A DNA stretch of 64,000 nt from Henriciella sp045287255. GTDB lineage: Bacteria; Pseudomonadota; Alphaproteobacteria; Caulobacterales; Hyphomonadaceae. The stretch is from positions 2,542,001 through 2,606,000 of the forward strand of contig NZ_CP137142.1 of NCBI RefSeq assembly GCF_045287255.1. The letters run 5' to 3'. This document shows positions 8,399-16,975 of this stretch, piece by piece. Every line of letters starts with the position of its first letter. Position 1 is the first letter of the stretch. Below the pieces are notes generated by a model, which saw only the letters and a list, made by a program, of their open reading frames with translations, was not told the DNA's origin and ran no database searches. A program made the position numbers and the translations under genes.

Positions 8399-9100
8399 AT
8401 GACTCTTTGGCAGCGGCTGATAGAAAGTGGGAAACGCCTGTTCGACGTAAATGTCGAAGACGAGCCCCTGCCTGCAGATCTCGCCTGCGCCCCGGACCCG
8501 AATGATGTCAGCTTCACAGCCGCTGTGGTTGGCCTTGGGGCCAAAATGGCGAAAGCCGATGGCCGGGTCAGCGACCAGGAAGTCATGATGTTTTCCCGCG
8601 TCTTCCAGACCGACCCAAAAGACGCTGCTGCGGTACGCCGGGTCTTCAACCTCGCCCAGCAAACCGTTTCTGGATACGAATCCTATGCTCGCAAGATTGG
8701 ACGTAAATATGCCGCCCGGCCTTGCCTGCTCGAAGGGGTTTTGGACGGACTGTTCATGATCGCCACGGCTGATGGCGTCGTCACCAATGATGAGCTGACC
8801 TATCTGGAAACCGTCTCTGAGGCTTTTGGATTCTCTGAGGCCACGTTCCGCCGCATCAAGGCGGGCCACATGGGCCCGGATCGTAATGACCCCTATCATA
8901 TTCTCGGCGTCGCCCATGATGCCGACTTTGACGATATCCGTCAGACTTATCGCCGCCTGATGGCTGATCATCACCCTGACCGGGTGATCCAAAGCGGCGC
9001 CCCACGCGAGTTCGAAGCCGCGGCCCATGACAAGGCTGCTGCAATTACGAGCGCTTTTGCCAAGATCAAGGCAGAACGCGGGCTTCTGACGGCAAGCTGA
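8399..9100 (+). CDS. DjlA-like co-chaperone (TerB-like + J domain), no membrane helix
   Basis: 233 residues from the ATG at 8399; an in-frame GTG at 8393 is possible. An N-terminal TerB-like helical domain (AAVVGLGAKMAKADGRVSDQEV and LFMIATADGVVTNDELTYL) leads to a C-terminal J domain beginning DPYHILGV with the HPD motif in DHHPDR, which stimulates the ATPase of DnaK. This matches DjlA in order, but the N-terminal membrane helix of E. coli DjlA is missing, so it is probably cytosolic. Confidence 0.87.
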   Translation: MTLWQRLIESGKRLFDVNVEDEPLPADLACAPDPNDVSFTAAVVGLGAKMAKADGRVSDQEVMMFSRVFQTDPKDAAAVRRVFNLAQQTVSGYESYARKIGRKYAARPCLLEGVLDGLFMIATADGVVTNDELTYLETVSEAFGFSEATFRRIKAGHMGPDRNDPYHILGVAHDADFDDIRQTYRRLMADHHPDRVIQSGAPREFEAAAHDKAAAITSAFAKIKAERGLLTAS

Positions 9101-9171
9101 CGGAAGTTTAATCCCTGCCTGTTGACGACAGGGGTTACCCAACCCATCATTAGAGTTCGAAAGGACCAATT

Positions 9172-9462
9172 ATGACCGCTACGCACGCTGCCCCCTCCGG
9201 CTTCCCCCACAACCTCGTCCTGGCTTTCCAGCAAGGGCTGCGATGGTTCGCCAAGGGATTGCTCGCGCTGGCGCTTATTATGCTGGCGGGTCTTCTGGCC
9301 GTGATGACTGCGATTGCAGGTCTTGTGATTGCCGCTTTTGCGCTCCTGATCCGGATGAGCGGCTCAAAGACTGAAAGTGTGCAGACCTATGATGTCCGCG
9401 AGGACGGCGAGGCAATTACACTCGAAGCCCGCCGCACCCCACGTGGCTGGACGGTCGAATAG
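9172..9462 (+). CDS. Small membrane protein of unknown function
   Basis: 96 residues with a strongly hydrophobic centre (about residues 28-63, one long or two short membrane helices) and a polar C-terminal tail ending GEAITLEARRTPRGWTVE. A good AAAGGA lies 8 bases before the ATG. It follows the DjlA-like gene by 71 bases and may be cotranscribed. No family recognised. Confidence 0.65.
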   Translation: MTATHAAPSGFPHNLVLAFQQGLRWFAKGLLALALIMLAGLLAVMTAIAGLVIAAFALLIRMSGSKTESVQTYDVREDGEAITLEARRTPRGWTVE

Positions 9463-9471
9463 GCAACCCGC

Positions 9472-10764
9472 CTAATCTTTCTTGAAGCCTTCAATATACA
9501 GCGTCTGCGTTGGGTAAGCGAACTCGATCCCTTGTTCCTTGAAGGTGCGGTAGAGCGCCAATAAGACCCGCGAGCGCGCGGCCATCGAGCGGTTAAATTC
9601 CGGGTTCAGCGAAAAGAAGACCAGCGAGTAGTCGAGCGAGCTTGGCCCAAAGCTCGACATGCCACACCGATCAAAATCAACGCCCTGCAAGTCCTTGAAC
9701 ATCTCCGCGACAATGCCCGGAATACGATCCGCCACATCCGGGTCAGTTTGGTAGATCACGCCAAACTCGGTCTCGATCCGCCGCCGCGCCATCCGCGTCA
9801 TGTTATGGATCTCATAATCGAGCAGGTTCGTATTGGAGATAATTAACTGCTCCCCCGACCGGGCGCGCACCCGCGTCGTTTTCAGGCCAATATCCTCAAT
9901 CGTCCCCCAGCTTTCGCCGTAACGGACCGTATCCCCGACCTGAAATGGCTTATCAATCACGATGGAGAGGGAAGAAAACAGATCCCGGAAGACGCCCTGC
10001 GCGGCGATACCAATTGCGATACCACCAATACCAAGACCGGCGAGCAGCGCGGTCACATCCATGCCGACATTCGACATGATCAACAGCAGAGCAATCGTCC
10101 AGACGCCCAGCATGATGAAGTATTTGATGATGTTAAACGCCGAAGCGAGCGCCTTGGCATCGCCGCCCCCGCGATGAACGCTGCGTTTGATCGCCGAAAC
10201 GGCAAATTCCTGCACCCATTCGGCAATCTGGATCACCAGCGCGAGCACGAAATAGATGCGGACAAAACCCGAAACCGCGCCCGGCAATGACAGGATGCTA
10301 TCCGTCGCCGTCAACGCGAGTGCGATCATGAAATAGATATGGAACCGCTTCACGACCCGCTGAAATAAAGCTGCGACCGAATAATCATCATTGCGCGGCA
10401 GGCGCACAATCCCCTTCAGGATCGCCCATTTCAGCGCCCATTGCAGCGCCGTAAAGCCAATCACCAAAGCCAGTGCGATCAAGGCTTCACGCTCGCCAGA
10501 GCCAACCCATCCGACAAATTCCGTGGCCGCTTCGGTGGCTCTTTCCGTGGTTTCGGTCAGCGCCTCAATCGGGTCCGACGTGCGCGGGGCGGCCTCAACC
10601 TCCTCAGGCACAACCTCTATCGGCACATCGACGGGTGCCTCAAGATCGAGGCCACCTTCCAGCTCAGCCGGCTCTTCTGCGCCTTCGACTGGCACAGGGT
10701 CATCTTCGGCTTGCGATGAGCCGATTAGCCATGACCACAGTTTTCCGATGCCCTGCAAACTCAA
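9472..10764 (-). CDS. MscS-family mechanosensitive ion channel
   Basis: 430 residues. An acidic, proline-rich cytoplasmic N-terminus precedes three or four membrane helices and the MscS pore helix, rich in Gly/Ala (LLAGLGIGGIAIGIAAQGVFRDLFSS), then the beta domain start (DKPFQVGDTVRYGESWGTIEDIGLKTTRVR). It should open under membrane tension to release solutes during osmotic downshock. The start codon is TTG (10762-10764), with GGAG seven bases upstream, overlapping the Nudix gene stop as TTGA, so the two are translationally coupled. Confidence 0.9.
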   Translation of the reverse strand: MSLQGIGKLWSWLIGSSQAEDDPVPVEGAEEPAELEGGLDLEAPVDVPIEVVPEEVEAAPRTSDPIEALTETTERATEAATEFVGWVGSGEREALIALALVIGFTALQWALKWAILKGIVRLPRNDDYSVAALFQRVVKRFHIYFMIALALTATDSILSLPGAVSGFVRIYFVLALVIQIAEWVQEFAVSAIKRSVHRGGGDAKALASAFNIIKYFIMLGVWTIALLLIMSNVGMDVTALLAGLGIGGIAIGIAAQGVFRDLFSSLSIVIDKPFQVGDTVRYGESWGTIEDIGLKTTRVRARSGEQLIISNTNLLDYEIHNMTRMARRRIETEFGVIYQTDPDVADRIPGIVAEMFKDLQGVDFDRCGMSSFGPSSLDYSLVFFSLNPEFNRSMAARSRVLLALYRTFKEQGIEFAYPTQTLYIEGFKKD

Positions 10765-11219
10765 TCGCTCTCTCCACCTACCATGACGCGCGCCGCCTCA
10801 ATGATCCGCAGCGTCTCGCCCCACAAGTCATAACCTGCAAGATCAGAGAGGCCAATAAAGCGCGCCTCATCCGCATCGTCCCCGGCAACCGGCTCCCCTT
10901 CCTGCCAACGCGCAACATAATCGATCAGGACATAATGCCGGGTCAGCAAACTGCCCTCGCGGTTTTCAAAGATCGCATCAACGACATCGACCAGCCCGAC
11001 CAGCTCAGCCTGCACCCCGGTTTCCTCTCGCAACTCACGCAGGGCTGCCGTTTTCGCTGTTTCACCCGGCTCAATGCGCCCCCCCGGGATTGACCATTGG
11101 CCCGCCATTGGCGCCGTCCCGCGCTGGATCAGCAAGACCTCATCCCCGCGAAAGCAAACGCAGCCAACCGCCGGTACGGGGCGCAAGCCTTCAACTGGAA
11201 CCAAAACCTTATCCATCAT
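10761..11219 (-). CDS. Nudix hydrolase
   Basis: 152 residues. The Nudix box is complete, starting at GGRIEPGETAKTAALRELREE and ending TG (GX5EX7REUXEEXGU), which binds the metal and hydrolyses a nucleoside diphosphate-linked substrate. ATG codons at 11219 and 11216 are both possible; the frame extends to 11306 but those residues overlap the divergent patatin leader and look unrelated. Substrate unknown (ADP-ribose, NADH or oxidised nucleotides are typical). First gene of a two-gene unit with the MscS channel. Confidence 0.87.
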   Translation of the reverse strand: MMDKVLVPVEGLRPVPAVGCVCFRGDEVLLIQRGTAPMAGQWSIPGGRIEPGETAKTAALRELREETGVQAELVGLVDVVDAIFENREGSLLTRHYVLIDYVARWQEGEPVAGDDADEARFIGLSDLAGYDLWGETLRIIEAARVMVGGESD

Positions 11220-11299
11220 GTGTTGATTGCACAGACCATGTTGAACCGCCAGTAAATGCGTTATGTCACAAGGACATGCTGCAGCGCAAAAGAGACGAA

Positions 11300-12325
11300 A
11301 TGTCAAAATCCAAAGCCAAACCCCTCAGCCTCGCCCTTCAGGGCGGCGGTGCGCATGGTGCCTTTACCTGGGGTGTGCTCGATCGCCTGCTTGAGGAACA
11401 GAGTATAGAAATCAAGGCGATTACCGCGACCTCTGCCGGGGCCATGAACGCGGTAGCGCTCACCGCCGGCTATGCCAAGGGCGGTCGCGATGGTGCCAAG
11501 GCTGGGCTGGAAACCTTCTGGCGCACGGTCTCGGACATGGGCGCGCCGTTTTCAACCTCTATGTGGACGCAATCGCCTTTTGCTTCCCTGCCGTTCAGCC
11601 CGTTCAACGCCGCGATTGCCTTCACCTCAATCGCCAGCCCATATGAGTTTAATCCGTTTGACCTGAACCCGTTGCGCGATGCACTGGACAAGGCGATTGA
11701 TTTTGAGGCGGTCCACCACACGCCTATCGATCTTTTCCTGTCGGCAACCGACATTGAAAGTGGCCGTGTGAAAGTCTTCCATGATGGCGAGGTAACCCGC
11801 GATGCCGTCCTCGCCAGCGCCTGCCTGCCCCAGACCTTCCGCGCCGTGGAGATTGATGGGCATGCCTATTGGGATGGTGGCTATATGGGCAATCCGAGCC
11901 TGTTCCCGCTCATCTATGGCAAGGCCCCACGCGATGTCCTGCTTGTCCTGCTCAACCCAATCGCGCGATTGGGCATACCCAAACGTGTTCCGGAAATTCA
12001 GGACCGCCTGAATGAGATTACCTTTAATGCTTCCCTGATCGGGGAATTGCGCGCCATCGCTTTTGTTCAAAAGCTGCTGGATGACGGCATGCTCAAAGAG
12101 CCGATGATGAAGAAGTATCAGCGCTTGAATATCCACGCTGTTCGCGGCGGGCAGGTGCTGCGCGATCTCTCTCTGCAAACCAAATATGATACCAGCTGGG
12201 TCTTCCTGACGAGCCTGCGGGATAAAGGCCGCACCGCCGCAGAGAACTGGCTAAACACGTGCAGTTCCTATCTCGGCACCGGGACGTCAGCCGTCGATCT
12301 GCGCAAGGAATTCCTCGACGCTTAA
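11300..12325 (+). CDS. Patatin-like phospholipase family protein
   Basis: 341 residues. Patatin features appear in order: oxyanion loop LQGGGAHGAFTWGVLD near the N-terminus, nucleophile elbow ITATSAGAMNA, and catalytic Asp in YWDGGYMGNP. The elbow reads A-T-S-A-G rather than the canonical G-x-S-x-G; the serine itself is kept. It is expected to be a lipid acyl hydrolase. The ATG at 11300 is preceded by AAAGAGAC; an in-frame ATG at 11276 is an alternative, and the frame reaches back to 11090 without patatin-like sequence. Confidence 0.87.
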   Translation: MSKSKAKPLSLALQGGGAHGAFTWGVLDRLLEEQSIEIKAITATSAGAMNAVALTAGYAKGGRDGAKAGLETFWRTVSDMGAPFSTSMWTQSPFASLPFSPFNAAIAFTSIASPYEFNPFDLNPLRDALDKAIDFEAVHHTPIDLFLSATDIESGRVKVFHDGEVTRDAVLASACLPQTFRAVEIDGHAYWDGGYMGNPSLFPLIYGKAPRDVLLVLLNPIARLGIPKRVPEIQDRLNEITFNASLIGELRAIAFVQKLLDDGMLKEPMMKKYQRLNIHAVRGGQVLRDLSLQTKYDTSWVFLTSLRDKGRTAAENWLNTCSSYLGTGTSAVDLRKEFLDA

Positions 12326-12383
12326 GCCCGCAGAAGCATACCAAACTGCGCAAAAATTATGGCCTAACGCCGGAATCTAAGGG

Positions 12384-12397
12384 TTTATACGTATAAA
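12384..12397. promoter_or_regulatory. 14-bp perfect palindrome TTTATACGTATAAA
   Basis: A perfect dyad 27 bases upstream of the acyltransferase ATG. It could be an operator for that gene, or a chance AT-rich dyad; there is no regulator next door to assign it to. Confidence 0.3.
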
Positions 12398-12423
12398 GGT
12401 CTCGATTTTGCAGGGGCAGCCCA

Positions 12424-13491
12424 ATGCGTACAGATCATGCACATCAGCCCGTTGGACTCGAAGATCGGCTCAATAGTCGGGCCAATCAGTTCAATCTTGT
12501 ACGCCTGCTTCTGGCACTCTTGGTATGCTTCGATCATGCCGGACTTGTGGTGACCGGACAGATGAAAACAGAACCGCTCCAACTCTTTGGCTTGAGTTCA
12601 GGATATCTAGCAGTGAATGGGTTTTTCATTCTCTCAGGCATTCTGATCGCAAAATCCTTATCCGAGCGAGGTGTATCACGGTCCTACTTTGTCTCTCGGT
12701 TTCTCCGCCTCTACCCGGCCCTGATTGTCCTGGCCCTCATTGCAGTATTTTTCATCGGGCCACTGGTTTCGAAAGGCTCTTATTGGACAGGCACAGGATC
12801 ATTGTCGTATGCGTTTGAGGTCATTCGCTTCGGCGATACATCGGGGGGACCGATAGGGTTCTATCCAGACAACCCTTTCCCAAATGAGTTTGACTCACCG
12901 CTCTGGACGCTGCGCTATGAAATGCTGTGTTATCTGGCTGCGCCTTTACTGGTGCTGTCAGGCTTGCAAAAACGCCCTTATTGGCTTGCCGGATTTATTG
13001 CCGTCTTAGGCTTTGGCGTTGCGCTTGCGCCTCCATCCAGCACACAACTGTTTGGACAGGAAATCCTCTCGTCCATGCTGCGCTTTGCCTTTTGCTTCGG
13101 TCTTGGCATGCTTGCCTGGGCAGCGCGACAGCATGTTCATGGTCAGCTCTCATGGGTGGTCCTCACAACGATCTGTTACATCGTTGCGGGCGTGACCGGT
13201 ATTGGCATCGATATGGCAGGAACGCTTTGGATCGGCGCCATAACTCTATTCCTGGGCCTCAAACTGCCTGCCAAACGCCCTTTAAAAACCGACCTCTCTT
13301 ACGGCCTGTATATATGGCATTTCCCTGTCATGCAGATCATTATTGGTGAAGCTGGCATCATGCCATGGCAGCAACTCTGGATTATTGCAGTCCCTTTAGC
13401 TTTAGGACTGGCATGGCTGTCATGGACGGTCATTGAACGTCCCGCTTTGAAGCTAAAGCGCTATGCTAAGCCACAAAGTGCAACTGCATAA
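12424..13491 (+). CDS. Acyltransferase 3 family membrane protein (OafA/YrhL type)
   Basis: 355 residues with about ten membrane helices. The N-terminal family signature RANQFNLVRLLLALLVCFDHAGLVV (cited here in part) holds the conserved Arg and His, and the C-terminal DLSYGLYIWHFPVMQ is typical. Members transfer acetyl or similar groups to cell-surface sugars or lipids. Base composition is somewhat more AT-rich than its neighbours. It ends 7 bases from the end of rsmD on the other strand. Confidence 0.88.
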   Translation: MRTDHAHQPVGLEDRLNSRANQFNLVRLLLALLVCFDHAGLVVTGQMKTEPLQLFGLSSGYLAVNGFFILSGILIAKSLSERGVSRSYFVSRFLRLYPALIVLALIAVFFIGPLVSKGSYWTGTGSLSYAFEVIRFGDTSGGPIGFYPDNPFPNEFDSPLWTLRYEMLCYLAAPLLVLSGLQKRPYWLAGFIAVLGFGVALAPPSSTQLFGQEILSSMLRFAFCFGLGMLAWAARQHVHGQLSWVVLTTICYIVAGVTGIGIDMAGTLWIGAITLFLGLKLPAKRPLKTDLSYGLYIWHFPVMQIIIGEAGIMPWQQLWIIAVPLALGLAWLSWTVIERPALKLKRYAKPQSATA

Positions 13492-13498
13492 ATCTTAC

Positions 13499-14059
13499 TT
13501 AAGCGCGCTTCAGGAACCAGATCTTTGCTGCGCCAATCTCGCGCGTGTTGACGATCTCCCAGCCGCTAAAGTCCGGCGTCTCATCCACTGCGGTTTCAAC
13601 CACCACCAAAGCGTCATCCGCCAACCACTGCCCCTCCACCAGAGATTTAAGGCACGGCTCGACCAGCCCCTTATGATAAGGTGGGTCCATAAAGGCGAGA
13701 TCAAACACATCGCCTGATCCGGCTGGCTTTTCCCCCAGATCCGTCGCGCTGCGGCGATGCACGCGTGTGACGCCAAACAGCCCCAATGTCTCAACATTCT
13801 GGCGGATCGCCCCGCGCGCGGCATGGGCGGTCTCGACGAACAGGCAGAGCGCTGCGCCCCGCGAAAGCGACTCAAGGCCAAGTGCGCCCGATCCGGCAAA
13901 CAGGTCCATCACGCGCGCGCCGTCCAGAGGGGGCGCCCAATCGGCATGCGCAAGGACATTGAACAGGCTCTCACGCGCCCGATCAGAGGTTGGTCGCGTG
14001 GCTTGTGTTTTCGGGGCGACGATAGGCCTGCCCTTGAATTGTCCGGCTACGATGCGCAT
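13499..14059 (-). CDS. rsmD: 16S rRNA (guanine966-N2)-methyltransferase RsmD
   Basis: 186 residues. It begins with the RsmD hallmark MRIVAGQFKGRPI followed by TRPTSDRARESLFNVL, has the SAM motif VMDLFAGSGALGLE and the catalytic motif MDPPYHKG (N/DPPY), which positions the guanine amino group. It methylates G966 in helix 31 of 16S rRNA. Faces away from the next gene. Confidence 0.94.
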   Translation of the reverse strand: MRIVAGQFKGRPIVAPKTQATRPTSDRARESLFNVLAHADWAPPLDGARVMDLFAGSGALGLESLSRGAALCLFVETAHAARGAIRQNVETLGLFGVTRVHRRSATDLGEKPAGSGDVFDLAFMDPPYHKGLVEPCLKSLVEGQWLADDALVVVETAVDETPDFSGWEIVNTREIGAAKIWFLKRA

Positions 14060-14101
14060 GACTTGCGTGTAGGCGGGTATTGCGCAACGGGGAAGACAAT
14101 C

Positions 14102-14629
14102 ATGACACCAAATGAAATTCGGACTCTTCTAATCGAGTCTGGCGTTCCGGAAAACATCGCCGTAGAGGTTTCGACCTATCCCATAGATTTATCACTCTTC
14201 AAGAAGCAAACATGGGTATTTATTGGATTTTCAATTGCGTTTTTCAGCTTACCTCTAGTCTTTTTGTTTGGGTATCCGAATCCAGAACACTGCAATGAAA
14301 ACCTACCCCATAATATTGGGGCCAGCTTTATCATGATGATCTTCGCGGCGATATTTATCGCAGGTTGGGTGACGATACACGTTCAGCGATCAGGGTCTTA
14401 CTCGAAAAGGGTGTCGATATTTGTTGGGTCATTTGCAGATGATACCAACGCACCTCTTGCCAGATTCATGGCCAAACGCCTCAAAGCTCGTGATCGAGGC
14501 GTTGTAGAGACAGAAAGCTATATTGATCAGACCTTGCTCATGCCTTTGCCCTTTTTCAAATGGCCCGCAATGATTCTCATCCCGCTTGCCATCCTTGCAT
14601 TCATCTTTATGCCCGCATCATGTCTGTAA
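14102..14629 (+). CDS. Hypothetical inner-membrane protein
   Basis: 175 residues from the ATG at 14102, which has GGGGAAG upstream. Three hydrophobic helices: about 34-53, 72-92, and one at the C-terminus ending AFIFMPASCL. The soluble part between helices 2 and 3 is basic. AT-richer than the flanking genes. No family recognised. Its last 10 bases overlap the start of tadA. Confidence 0.6.
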   Translation: MTPNEIRTLLIESGVPENIAVEVSTYPIDLSLFKKQTWVFIGFSIAFFSLPLVFLFGYPNPEHCNENLPHNIGASFIMMIFAAIFIAGWVTIHVQRSGSYSKRVSIFVGSFADDTNAPLARFMAKRLKARDRGVVETESYIDQTLLMPLPFFKWPAMILIPLAILAFIFMPASCL

Positions 14630-15072
14630 ACCCAATGCGCCATGCCCTCGACCTTGCTCGCCAGGCGGCCAGCCTTGGCGAAGTGCCTGTTGGTGCGGTG
14701 ATTGTTGATCCGAAGACAGGTGAGACCATTGCAGAAGGCCACAATTCCCCAATTGCCGGACATGACCCCACCGCCCATGCCGAGATTGTCGCCATGCGCG
14801 CTGCGGCAGAGAAAATTCAGAACTATCGCCTCACCGGCCTGCACCTCTATGTCACTTTGGAGCCCTGCGCCATGTGCGCCGGGGCCATCAGCTTTGCGCG
14901 GCTTGGCAAAGTCATTTTCGCGGCTGCAGACGCCAAAGGCGGCGCGGTGATCAATGGCCCGAAATTCTTCGATCAGCCAACCTGTCATTGGCGGCCTGAG
15001 ATTGAGCAGGACACCGCCCATGCCGAAGAGGCCGCCACGCTGCTGCGTGATTTCTTCCGCTCGCGCCGATAA
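14620..15072 (+). CDS. tadA: tRNA-specific adenosine deaminase TadA
   Basis: 150 residues. It converts A34 to inosine in tRNA-Arg(ACG). The zinc deaminase motifs are intact: HAEIVAM, with the catalytic Glu, and PCAMCAGAI, with the two zinc cysteines. The ATG at 14620 lies inside the end of the preceding gene; a second ATG at 14635 is also possible. Upstream in-frame codons to 14560 do not look like TadA. Confidence 0.94.
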   Translation: MSVNPMRHALDLARQAASLGEVPVGAVIVDPKTGETIAEGHNSPIAGHDPTAHAEIVAMRAAAEKIQNYRLTGLHLYVTLEPCAMCAGAISFARLGKVIFAAADAKGGAVINGPKFFDQPTCHWRPEIEQDTAHAEEAATLLRDFFRSRR

Positions 15073-15135
15073 ACACCCTTGCCTGCCCTAACGGATGGCC
15101 TGCAACACACCTCTCAAAGACATCAGGAGACGCTC

Positions 15136-15810
15136 ATGACCAGCCCTGCGACCATCGAAATCAAGGACGAGATTGCCATCATCACCATGGATGACGGCAA
15201 AGCCAACGCCATCAACCCGCCTATGCTCGAAGCCTTGCACGCTTGCCTCGACCGTGCCGAAAAGGAAGCCAAGGCGGTTATCATTACCGGGCGCGAAGGC
15301 CGTTTCTCTGGCGGGTTTGATCTGAAACTGATGATGAGCCTGCCGGGCGAAGAGGTCAAAGCCCTCGTCGATGGCGGCGGTAAGCTCGCCCTGCGCCTCT
15401 ACACATTCCCGATGCCGGTCATCGCCGCAAGCAATGGTCACAGCGTCGCCATGGGCTGTTTCATCCTGCTCTCCTGCGATATCCGCGTTGGCACAGCTGG
15501 GGACTTCAAGATCGGCGCGAATGAAACTGCGATCAATATGGTGCTGCCCATCTTCGCATCGGAGTTGGTGAAAGACCGCGTGGCCGATGATTACAAAACC
15601 CGCTCGATGATTTTTGCTGAGCTGTTCGATCCGGAAACAGCCGTCAAAGCTGGCTATCTTGATCGTGTAGTGGACGCTGACCAGCTTATGGCCACCGCCA
15701 TGGGCTATGCCGAGGCCTTGAAACCCCTCACCGGGTCGTCACTGACGGGGAACAAACTCCTACTCAGAGAGAAGACGATCGCCGCCATGAAAGCGGGCTT
15801 GCCGGACTAG
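15136..15810 (+). CDS. Crotonase/enoyl-CoA hydratase family protein
   Basis: 224 residues from the ATG at 15136, preceded by CAGGAGA. Crotonase-fold landmarks: GREGRFSGGFDLKLM (first oxyanion-hole segment) and ASNGHSVAMGCFILLSCDIRVG (second). The usual acidic pair of enoyl-CoA hydratases is not clearly present: the position after SCDIR reads VGTAGDFKIGANE. The substrate cannot be named; it may be a hydratase, isomerase or another crotonase activity. Confidence 0.83.
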   Translation: MTSPATIEIKDEIAIITMDDGKANAINPPMLEALHACLDRAEKEAKAVIITGREGRFSGGFDLKLMMSLPGEEVKALVDGGGKLALRLYTFPMPVIAASNGHSVAMGCFILLSCDIRVGTAGDFKIGANETAINMVLPIFASELVKDRVADDYKTRSMIFAELFDPETAVKAGYLDRVVDADQLMATAMGYAEALKPLTGSSLTGNKLLLREKTIAAMKAGLPD

Positions 15811-15913
15811 GAATTTACGCTTGTAACTTTACAAATGTAACCTGGTGTGGTCTTCACACGCAGGGCAAATATTACAAATTGTGCAAAAATCCCAAAATCA
15901 CCTTGATTTTGTC

Positions 15914-15945
15914 TCGACTATCAATAAAAGATTATTGATAGTCGA
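15914..15945. promoter_or_regulatory. 14-bp inverted repeat upstream of the sulfotransferase-like gene
   Basis: TCGACTATCAATAA (15914-15927) pairs perfectly with its complement at 15932-15945 around a 4-base loop AAGA. It ends 20 bases before the ATG at 15966 inside an AT-rich promoter-like region, so it could be an operator or a leader hairpin. Confidence 0.5.
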
Positions 15946-15965
15946 TATTAAGGTAATCCTCGTTG

Positions 15966-16973
15966 ATGGATGCACACATCCTGCTTTCCGACCCCGCATG
16001 GTTTCTGGCGTCTGTTGATCTCGACACCAAACAGCTCAGCTTTGTCAAAACCAGCGAGGACAAGCTTCACTCAGCGCCATTTCTGGATGGCCGTACGAGT
16101 ATTGGGGCCTCTGATGAAGTAATCTCTGTCCCCCTCAAGAAAGCCCTTGAGGCTTATCAGCCTGACGAGCGGCCAGATCGCCTGATCGCCCATATGTCAT
16201 TCTGCGGCTCGACCTATCTCTCCCGGACCATTGAAGGGGCGGGCGAGGCCCTATGCTATCGCGAGCCACACACATTGGTTGAGCTTGCATCGCTGAAAGC
16301 CCTTGGCCATCCGATCAGCAAGAATCGCGAGGAATGGATGGCCCTCCTTCGCCTGGTTTTGGGCCAGTATCGAAAGCCATGGCCAACAGCCATCTCACTC
16401 GTCAAACCCTCAAACTGGGCCAATACGCTTCTGTCCGACCTGATTGAAGCCTCAAGCGATATGAAACTCGTCAGTCTTGAGTATGATGTGAAAGCCTATC
16501 TCGTTGCCAATTTGCGCGGTGGCCGGGACCGCCTGCAATACTCTCTCAATCTGCTTAATCACTTCCTCTCGGCTAATAGCGCCTATCGCGGCGATGTTTT
16601 ACGGGTTGAACGCGCGCAGCTTCCGCCGATGCAACGCCTGCTGCGCCTATTGGTGATCGTCTACGAAACCCAGAAGCAGCTTCTCGACCAGGCTATCCAG
16701 ACTGCAAACGGGCACCGCTTTGTCTGGTCATGCCTGTCACAAAAGCCTTCTGAAACCCTGCCCCGCATCGCCAAAGCCCTGGACCTTACCCTCCCCACAA
16801 CCTCCATCGAAGCCGCGCTCGCCAAAGAAGAAGGCCACCATGCCAAGAACAAGGCTGAAGCCTATACGCCAGAGCAGGAAGCTGCCCGCAACGCCGAGAT
16901 CCTGAGCCAGTTTGAAGCCGATATCCGCGAGGCGCTAAACTGGCGCCAAACCGAATTGGGGCTTGCCGCTTAA
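15966..16973 (+). CDS. P-loop sulfotransferase-like protein of unknown substrate
   Basis: 335 residues from the ATG at 15966 (a TTG lies directly before it). The segment LIAHMSFCGSTYLSRTIEG resembles the 5'-phosphosulfate-binding P-loop of sulfotransferase-like proteins, and CYREPHTLVELA follows at the usual REP position. No signal peptide or membrane helix. I have seen similar unnamed proteins in alphaproteobacteria but cannot assign a substrate. Its stop lies 2 bases from the end of the transporter gene on the other strand. Confidence 0.62.
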   Translation: MDAHILLSDPAWFLASVDLDTKQLSFVKTSEDKLHSAPFLDGRTSIGASDEVISVPLKKALEAYQPDERPDRLIAHMSFCGSTYLSRTIEGAGEALCYREPHTLVELASLKALGHPISKNREEWMALLRLVLGQYRKPWPTAISLVKPSNWANTLLSDLIEASSDMKLVSLEYDVKAYLVANLRGGRDRLQYSLNLLNHFLSANSAYRGDVLRVERAQLPPMQRLLRLLVIVYETQKQLLDQAIQTANGHRFVWSCLSQKPSETLPRIAKALDLTLPTTSIEAALAKEEGHHAKNKAEAYTPEQEAARNAEILSQFEADIREALNWRQTELGLAA

Positions 16974-16975
16974 GG

